Shown: piece after piece, positions 51,815 to 60,200 of the stretch | Numbering within the stretch: the first letter of the stretch is position 1 | Layout: each line of letters begins with the position of its first letter | Origin: Sphingobacteriaceae bacterium | GTDB lineage: Bacteria > Bacteroidota > Bacteroidia > B-17B0 > Aurantibacillaceae | NCBI GenBank assembly: GCA_002319075.1 | Contig: NVQB01000001.1 | Coordinates: 1,364,001 to 1,428,000 of the forward strand | Length of the DNA: 64,000 nt | Reading direction: 5' to 3' | Made by a program: the position numbers and the translations under genes | The notes under the pieces: generated by a model | Seen by the model: only the letters and a program-made list of their open reading frames with translations | What the model was told of the DNA's origin: nothing | Databases searched by the model: none

Positions 51815-53095
51815 TTAATAGTGGCATTTTGCACACTCTAATCCACCGATCTTCTCAACCGTAAACTTCACATCGTACTGACCAGCATATTTTTCTTTTA
51901 ATGCTGCGTGTAAACGATCGTAGTATGCGTTTCCTGCCATCTTCACTTCCGTTTTGCGGTGACACTCGATACACCATTTCATCGTTAAAGGCGATTTTTG
52001 CTCTGCAACTGTCATAGCTTTTACATCACCATGACAAGTGGCACACTCGATCTGACCTACTACTACGTGTTGAGAGTGGTTAAAATAAACGTGATCAGGA
52101 AGATTATGAACCTTAATCCATTTTAATGGATTTTGTTTGCTTTCATCATACATGGCTGTTTTTGGATTAAAACCTGCAGCTTCGTAGATTTTTGCAATCT
52201 CTTTCTCTCCATACTGAGGTCCTTTTTGAATTCCTTTATGGCAATTCATACAAATGTTTACCGAAGGAATTCCGGCGTGACGTGATTTCTCTACTGAAGA
52301 GTGGCAGTATTGACAAGCAATTTCATTGTCTGCTGCGTGCAATTTGTGAGAGAATTTAATTGGTTGCTCAGGCTTGTAGCCTTTTTGAGTTCTGTAATCG
52401 TAATAAACCCCAATGTTGAAACAAGCATCCCAGCAACCTTTCATTCCCACAAAAACTATGATGATTCCGATAACACCTACCAAACGGCGGTGACCACCCA
52501 TCCAGTTTTTAACTTCTTGCCAGAAAGTAACGTCTGGATTTTCTTCTTTTCCTTCAGAACGGTTGGAAGTATTTTGTAAAGCTGTTCTAACACTGCGTAA
52601 GGCAACCAATAAGATAGCTAGAATAACAATAGAACCAAGAATTAAATAAAGGGGGTCAATTCCGCCTTTAGCTTCTGCAACAACACCACCAGCATCCACT
52701 ACAGTGTTGCCATCCGGAGTAGTCGGCGCAGGAGGTGCTTTGATGAAAGCGATAACCGCGTCAACATCTTTGTCAGTTAAGGTCCCTTCAAAAACTGTCA
52801 TCGCAGCTTTTCCGTTCTCATTGTAAATTTTGTTGGCGTAAGCGTCGCCAGATTTGATCATTTTTTCGCTGTTCAAGATCCATTTGTGCATCCAATCTCC
52901 TTTTGGAGCGCGGTCAAACACACCTTTTAAACCCGGACCAGTTAATTTTTGGTCGGTAAGTGCGTGACAAACAGCACAGTTTTGCTTGAAGATTTTTGCC
53001 CCATCCTGGGCCTGTACGTTCGAAGTGAAGATAAAAACCGTGAAAACAAGCGCTATCACTGCTTTTAATGGAATCCTAGACATTTGGTTTTTCAT
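51815..53095 (-). CDS. actA: Alternative complex III subunit ActA, multiheme cytochrome c with fused N-terminal monoheme domain
   Basis: A 426-residue cytochrome. A signal peptide (AVIALVFTVFIFTSNVQAQ) and a class I cytochrome c domain (CAVCH, residues about 30-125) come first, then two hydrophobic segments. A C-terminal class III domain has five heme motifs: CQYCH, CMNCH, CATCH, CIECH and CAKCH. In total six CxxCH are visible. It is the first gene of the operon. A TAnnTTTG box (53165-53172) lies about 70 bp upstream. Confidence 0.95.
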   Translation of the reverse strand: MKNQMSRIPLKAVIALVFTVFIFTSNVQAQDGAKIFKQNCAVCHALTDQKLTGPGLKGVFDRAPKGDWMHKWILNSEKMIKSGDAYANKIYNENGKAAMTVFEGTLTDKDVDAVIAFIKAPPAPTTPDGNTVVDAGGVVAEAKGGIDPLYLILGSIVILAILLVALRSVRTALQNTSNRSEGKEENPDVTFWQEVKNWMGGHRRLVGVIGIIIVFVGMKGCWDACFNIGVYYDYRTQKGYKPEQPIKFSHKLHAADNEIACQYCHSSVEKSRHAGIPSVNICMNCHKGIQKGPQYGEKEIAKIYEAAGFNPKTAMYDESKQNPLKWIKVHNLPDHVYFNHSQHVVVGQIECATCHGDVKAMTVAEQKSPLTMKWCIECHRKTEVKMAGNAYYDRLHAALKEKYAGQYDVKFTVEKIGGLECAKCHY

Positions 53096-53164
53096 ATAAA
53101 AATGAGAAAAATTTACTCCTGATTAGTGTTTTGCTTATGACAAATTAATGACACAAATTGAGCG

Positions 53165-53172
53165 CAAATTTA
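53165..53172 (-). promoter_or_regulatory. Candidate -7 promoter box for the act-cox operon
   Basis: On the reverse strand this reads TAAATTTG, a full match to the Bacteroidota TAnnTTTG box, 70 bp before the actA ATG. No good -33 TTTG is seen at the expected distance, so the call is tentative. Confidence 0.35.
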
Positions 53173-53278
53173 ATAGAAGATTGAGACTTATTTAGCGAAT
53201 TCGTTAAAAATTTTAACTAAAAGTATAATTTATAATGATTCTAAATAGTGTTTCAGGCAGCATAATTACAACAAAAAC

Positions 53279-53304
53279 AAAAGCCGGAATTTTGTCCGGC
53301 TTTT
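53279..53304 (-). terminator. Terminator of porP/sprF unit
   Basis: AAAAGCCGGA, loop ATTTTG, and TCCGGCTTTT: a 10-bp perfect stem with flanking A/T runs, 42 bp past the porP stop. It isolates the secretion genes from the actA promoter. Confidence 0.85.
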
Positions 53305-53345
53305 AAATTCGTTTTTGAAAAAAATTCTGATAAATTATAGCGAAT

Positions 53346-54263
53346 TTATTTGTTTTTTCCCTCCCAGGTAGAAGCTTGTTTACGTGAAAAACGTAATCCT
53401 AACATTAATTCATGTGTGCCCGAACTGTATTTACGAATTTTAGTAGTCGTGATATCATAAGAATAACCAATCATTAAATAATCTTTGTACATGTACCCAA
53501 GAAGCGCTGATATAGCATCTTTGTGGCGATATACCAGTCCTGCCCAAATTTCCTTTTTATAAATAACACGCGCTCCAATATCAAGTTTCGCAGGAGCGGG
53601 CTTTTCATACTTTACTAAAAAAGAAGGTTCTACCTGGAACTGTTCGTCAAGATCAATTTTATACGCTCCATTGATATTAAGCTGGCGCGCCAGTGTACTG
53701 TTTTTTGGTACACCTGTATAAAGACCAATTGGAGCCTGGTACATTTGAGGTAAACTCACTCCTAAATAGTATTTTTCTTTTTTGTAAAAATAAACACCTG
53801 CACCTAAATCTGGTACCGGAGCAGTTTTGTATGAAGTTAATAATTGCTGATCTCCTTCTTCTCTTAAGGTTACCTTGCTGCCATCAATACCCCATTGTTG
53901 TATACCCGCGTTTAAACCCATAGACAAGTGCATGTCGTTATTGAGTTTTAAATGGTAGGCATATGAGAAGGTAATTCCGGTACGGCGGGTAGGCCCAACA
54001 ATGTCTGTATAAATATTCATACCAAGTCCCATATTTTTATCTCTTATGGGTCCCTGAAGGGTCAGCATATAAGTTCTTGGGGCATCGGTAATTCCTAACC
54101 ATTGGTGACGGTTATTCGAACGTACCTCAGCGAAGTCGTCTCTCCCTGCAACAGCCGGATTGATGGCCATTTCGTTAAGCATGTATTGGGAGTATTGCGG
54201 CAACTGTTGCGCATTACCATACAAGCATGCAATTAAAAATATAAAGAGGTGTAACTTTTTCAT
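53346..54263 (-). CDS. PorP/SprF family type IX secretion system outer-membrane protein
   Basis: A 305-residue exported protein with a signal peptide (KKLHLFIFLIACLYGNAQ). It carries the family opening QLPQYSQYMLNEMAINPAVAG and a beta-barrel-like series of strands ending in HELMLGLRFSR. PorP/SprF proteins partner with type IX secreted substrates; SprF is required for SprB on the cell surface. Its start overlaps the stop of the giant SprB-repeat gene by one base, so this pair is one unit. It is therefore likely the dedicated surface partner for that protein. Confidence 0.92.
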   Translation of the reverse strand: MKKLHLFIFLIACLYGNAQQLPQYSQYMLNEMAINPAVAGRDDFAEVRSNNRHQWLGITDAPRTYMLTLQGPIRDKNMGLGMNIYTDIVGPTRRTGITFSYAYHLKLNNDMHLSMGLNAGIQQWGIDGSKVTLREEGDQQLLTSYKTAPVPDLGAGVYFYKKEKYYLGVSLPQMYQAPIGLYTGVPKNSTLARQLNINGAYKIDLDEQFQVEPSFLVKYEKPAPAKLDIGARVIYKKEIWAGLVYRHKDAISALLGYMYKDYLMIGYSYDITTTKIRKYSSGTHELMLGLRFSRKQASTWEGKNK

Positions 54264-57200
54264 TATCTGAAGATGGTCAATGGTCCTGTAATTGGTTTAG
54301 GATAACCAGGATGATTTAATTTAATAACGTAATAATAGGTTCCTACCGGCAGTTCAGCGCCCTTATATTTTCCATCAAACGGTGTGATGTATCCAGTTGA
54401 TGAGAATACTGAGTCGCCCCAGCGATTAAAGATGTCTACAGTAGTGGCAGGAAACTGATCAATGTAATCGATAATCCAGGTATCGTTTTTACCATCGCCA
54501 TTAGGAGTAAATCCACTTGTAATGTTTAACTCGGGATAGAGATTTACCTGCACCGTGTCGCTTGCCATACAACCATTACCATCTGTAACAGTTAGGGTGT
54601 AGGTAATTCCTATAGTGTTAGAAGCTACAGGATTACTTATAGTAGAATCATCGAGATATAAAGCAGGAGACCAGGTTAAGCTTACCGCGCTAAAGCTGGA
54701 TGGACGCCCGCCAATAGTGACGGTCGAATATATTGGTATCATTTGATCTCTTCCTGCATCTACAGGAGGATTATCAAAAACACCCACCGACACCTGATCT
54801 TCACTATAACAGCTAGCCACGGCAGAGGTAGCTAACAGAACAAAATCATGACGTTCCTGCAGATTTTTCACCAGGTAAGTATCTCCTGTTCCAAGCACAA
54901 ATGTTTTCTGTAAGTCTTCTGCAGCATACCAGCGATAAGACGTACTTCCGCCAGAACTTGTAGCTTGTAAAAGCACTGTTCCGGTTAAAGGACAGATGAT
55001 TTTGTCTTCACCGGCATTGGAAGACACCGAAAGAGAAGGTACAATTTCCAGTACAGTACTTTTTGAACAACCCAAATTATCTAAAACATTTACAGAATAT
55101 GAACCAGAGTATATATTGTTAATGTTCTGAGCAGCAGAGGTAAAGCTCGAAGGTCCGTTCCAAATAAAAGTATAGTTGGGTTGGCCGCCTCCCACTGTTA
55201 AAGTGATAGAACCATCTGCCACTGCACTGCACGATGAACTAAAAGTATTAGCAGTTAAAGATAATGCACTGGCACTTATAATAGTGTATGAAGGTGAAGC
55301 CACAGAACATCCTTTTGAATCAGTAACGGTTCCACTATAAACACCATCACAAAGTGATGTGATAGGATTTGCGTTGGCGTTTGCCAGGCTCCAGCTATAA
55401 GTATAAGGTGCAACTCCGCCATTAGGAATGAGGTTAACCGAACCATTACAATCTCCAAAACAAGTTGAATTGTGCAGATTAGGTATACCCAATTGTAAAA
55501 GCGGATTCTCTGTTACTGTAAAAGATTGAATCGTTTTACAACCACCGAAGTCCGTTACGGTAAGGGTAATAGGACCTTTACATAAATTGGTTACCACCGA
55601 CGAAGTAGAAGCGTTACTCCATAAGAAAGTGATTGGGGTGTTGGTACCACTTGCACTGGTTGAAATTGATCCGGTACAAGCATTAAAACAATTAATATTT
55701 GATTGTGTAGCTTGTAAAACCGGTGCATTAGTATTACTTAAATTAATTGTATTTGATACCGAGCAGGCATTTGGCCCGCTTTCTGTTACAGTATAGGAAT
55801 AAACCCCCGCATCGAGACCAGTAATAGATGTGCTTGACCCTGCAGGAGGATTCCAGACGATATTATAAGTAGGAGTTCCACCAGCAACCGTTATGCTGAT
55901 AGAGCCATTAGGCTGAGCACAGAATGGAAGATAAACGAAGGGAGAAACCGTTAATGTAATTTGTGGATCAATAGTTACTGAGGCGATACGGATACAACTT
56001 TGTGCATCGGACATTTGCACATAATAAGTTCCAGGACACAAACCGGAGATCACAGAGTTTGTGCTTACAGGATTAATCCAGCTAAAGGAGATAGGAGCTG
56101 TTCCGCCGATAGGTGTTACGGTTGCAGCGCCGATGCAAGAACCTGAACATGGAATATTTTGCACGTTTGTAGTTTCGCCTGTAATGCCATTAGAGTTATT
56201 TACAATTACAGTATTTGTTTGAGAGCAGGATAAATTATCGGTTGCAGTAACCTGGTAAATTCCGGCACACACGTTAGTAATTATTGAACCTGTTGCCGAA
56301 GTAGACCAGTTATAGGTAAACGGACCGACTCCACCTGAAGCTGTAACCGAAGCCGTACCATTGCAAAGTCCGCAAGAAGGAGAGGTAATAGCCGCAGTGG
56401 AAATAATTTGAGCTCCTTGCGTAACTGACGCAGTAGCCACATTGCTACATCCATTATTATCTGTTATTATAGCGGTATAACTTCCGGCGGAAATATTTAC
56501 AAGAGGATATCCAGTACTGCTATTATTCCAGCCAGCACTGTAAGGAGGCGTGCCACCGGTAATGGTAAGATCTATTTTTCCGGTACTGGCACCAAAACAA
56601 ACTACATTCGTAACCGAGGGTGCAATTGTGAGACTGGATTGATCTGGCAAATTTAACCTGGTTGTATCGGTACAAACCCCATTATATTCAACAACAAAAG
56701 TATAATCCCCTGCACAAAGACCTGTAACGGCAGAGTTTGTAGACGAGGTTCCCATCCATGAATACACATATGGCGTAATACCTCCGGTTACGTCTACAGA
56801 GATACTACCATTACAAATACCAGGACATATAGGAAGACTTATGGAAGGCGTAGCGACAATTGGTGGAGGTTCAGAGATAACAGCAGTTGTAAAACCTATA
56901 CATCCAGTTGCATCCGTTATCTGTGCAATGTAAGAGCCGGCACATAAATTGGTAAGCGCAACGTTTGCAGAACTTGGAGCGGTCCATGTGGCTGTATAAG
57001 GCCCTGTACCTCCAACAACATTACTAACATCTACCGAAGCGGCACCAGTGCACTGGGCGTTACAAGTAATACTGTTTGTAATTAACGGCATAGTGCTTGG
57101 CCCGTTTTGATTACTCAGCGCTACACCAAGTGTAGCCGTACAAGCATGCGAGTCGTTGACGGTTAGTGTATAGACCCCGGCAAATATACCGGTAAGAACC

Positions 57201-60200
57201 GAAGTAGTATTAGCTGATCCTGTCCATGAGTAGGTATAAGGAGTAAGCGTTCCGGGAGTTCCTCCTGACGCAATGGCTGTAACTGCACCATTAGACTGTG
57301 AGCAACTTGCCGGAGTAATAATTGTATTAACGGAGAAAGTTGGCGCATTGTTTAATGTAAAGCTCGTTGATGCCTGGCAACTATTCGCGTCTGAAATAAA
57401 TAAAGAGTAGGTTCCCGCGCCCAAACCAGAAATTGTTTGGGTTGTTTTTGTTGGAGAACCTGTGGGTAGCCACGTGTAGGAAAGAGCACCAAAAGCGTTG
57501 GTTGCTATTGCAGATGCTGAACCATCAGTACTTGTATAACTAAGCGTTGAACAGAGTGGATTTGTAAAATTCACCGAAGCTATAAGCGCAGGTGGGTTTG
57601 TGAGTGTGGTTACTGCAGTTACTTCACACGAATTACCATCAATAGCCAGCAAAGTGTAAGTAGAACTAGGTGTAAATGTCGCACATAACCCAGTAGGATT
57701 TTGCCCGATACCTGACGGAGACCATGAATAAGTAACGCTGCCTTGTGCATTTGATATCACGGTCGTTATACTTCCGTCACAAGAGGCGTTACAAAGAGGA
57801 TTTGAGGGGATTAAAGTTACACTAAGACTAAGAGGTGCACTAACTATAAACTGTTTTTCAGTAACACAACTGTTGGCATCTGAAACATAAGCAGTGTAGA
57901 CTCCGGCACAAAGTGATCCCAAAGAAGACGTTGTAACTGAACTTGATGACCAACTATAGCTATAACCTGGCGTTCCGCCACTTGCGGTTTGCGTGGCAAT
58001 GGCATTGCAAGAGTTAGAACAAGTTGCACTAAGAACATTAATACTACTTGTTATGGGCGTTGGCTGAGTCAGAGAAAAAGTCTTTGTGGCACTGCAGGTA
58101 TTGGCATCCACAGCAGTAACCGTATAGATTATCGGAGTTGTTCCGGTAGTTGCACAGAGGTTAGAAATTACGGACGAAGATCCAGCAGCTGGTGCCCAGG
58201 AGTAGTTAATAAACCCTGCACCGCCGCTCGCGCTGGCGGTTATGGCTCCTGCGCAAACACTGTAACAGGTTAAATTTGTCGTAGTACCGGTTAAAACAAT
58301 GGCCGCTGGTTGCGTTACTGTAAAAGTGAACGGGGTTGTACAAGTATGCGTATCGCTCAAATTCAGTGTATATACGCCAGCAGCAAGAGCTGTAACGGTA
58401 GCCGTATTTGAGCCAGTTAGACCAGGCGGCAGCCACGTGTATGAATATGCAGGAGTACCTCCACTTGGTGCAACGACAATTGATCCGGTTGGTGCATTAA
58501 AACAACTTAAATTAGTAACAGTTGCATTAGGAGCCAAAGGTAGCGGTTGATTAAGCATAACCGTTTGGGAATTAGTACATCCATTGTTGTCGGTGGCACT
58601 TATAATGTAGAGTTGGCCGGCAACGAGAGAAGTAGCTCTCGTAGTCGTTGTAGTGGTAGTTACATTTGTAACCGCTGGTGTCCATGCAAATACAAATGAA
58701 GTAGCCGAGACCCCTGAAGCGGTGGCAGAAATCACCCCTGTGGAATAACCGTAACAGGCTACAGAAGTGGTGGCAATTACGAAATTTGGAGCCGATGGTG
58801 GAACTAAACTGGTTACTGTGGAATTTACACAACCTGGACCATCCTTCACCTGGATAGAATAAGATCCTCCCGCCAGACCAGTAAATAAGCCGGTTGTATT
58901 GGCAGTTCCCGGAGGTGTAAGCGTATAGCCGTAAGGCCCCCCTTGTCCCGCTGAGGCGATAACAGTGAAGCTTCCATTTGCTCCAGTCGACGCACAAACA
59001 GTAGGATTACTCTTTGCCACTCCAATATTAATAATTGTTGGTTGTGTAACAGTCATCGTTTTACTCATGCTACAGCCATAAAAATCTCTTACAGTGAGGG
59101 TGTAAGGACCAGCAGCGAGGCCTGTGACGGAATTCGTAGAAGAATTAATTGAATTTGGACTCCATGTATAAGTGTAAGGTGGGTTGGGATTTGTACCTGG
59201 CGTACCGCCGGTAACAGTAGCAGTAATGGCAGCATTAGTAAATCCATAACAGGTTACCGAAAGAGAAGTTGGAGGAGGAATTGTTATTGTTACAAGGTTG
59301 GGCTGAGTTAAAACAACAGCAGCAGTATGAGAGCATGCAGGGGTAGATGTATCGGTTACCCTCACCGTGTAAGTGCCTGCAACCACCCCGGTAACAGAAG
59401 AGTTAGTTTGAGTAGGTGAAGTACTCCATGAATAAGTATAACTTCCAGATCCTCCTGAAGCAGAAACCGCTGCAGAACCGGTTGCTGCGCCATTACATAA
59501 AATACTTTGCCCGCTCGGTACAACGGTTACCGAAACTATCTGAGTCAAAGTAATTGTACGGACAACAAAACATCCCTTTGAATCGGTTACAGTGCCGGTA
59601 TAAGTACCCGGACATAAACCTGAAAGCGTAGGCGTTGTTGGAAGCGGTCCGCCCAAGGAACTTGTCCAGCTGTAAGTGTATCCGGCCGTACCGAAAGAGG
59701 GTGTAAGTGTTGTGGAACCGCTACAAACAACACAACTTCCTGCGCCTGTAAGATTGGCAGCAAGAGCTGCAGGCGTAGCAATCGAAAAAGTTTTGGTATG
59801 CACGCAACTATTATTATCCGTAACCGTTGCTATATATGTTCCGGTTGGCTGTCCAACCAAAATACCTGTAGTATTACTAACAGTAGGTGCAGAATTAAAA
59901 GAGAAAGTAAAAGACCCGACCCCACCCCCAGCAATGACCGTTGCCGACCCTGTTGAAGCCCCAAAACAAGTTACCGGTGTTGTGGAAATAGTTGATGTGA
60001 TGGGAGGAGGTGACGTTACACTCGCCACAACTGTTCTGGTGCAAAGATTGTTGTCAAGCACAGTTAGCGTATAAGACCCATTACATAATGCTGAGGCTGT
60101 TGCTGCTGTACTCACTACGACATTTAAAGAGTTGGTCCACGCGTAAGTGTAGGGACCTACTCCCCCGGATACAGTTGAACTAAGGGACCCATTACAAACT

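Noticed and set aside
58572-58997. Reverse-strand ORF of 141 residues inside the adhesin
   Set aside because: Alternative frame of the repeat-coding DNA; composition is rich in Cys, Tyr and Arg without pattern.
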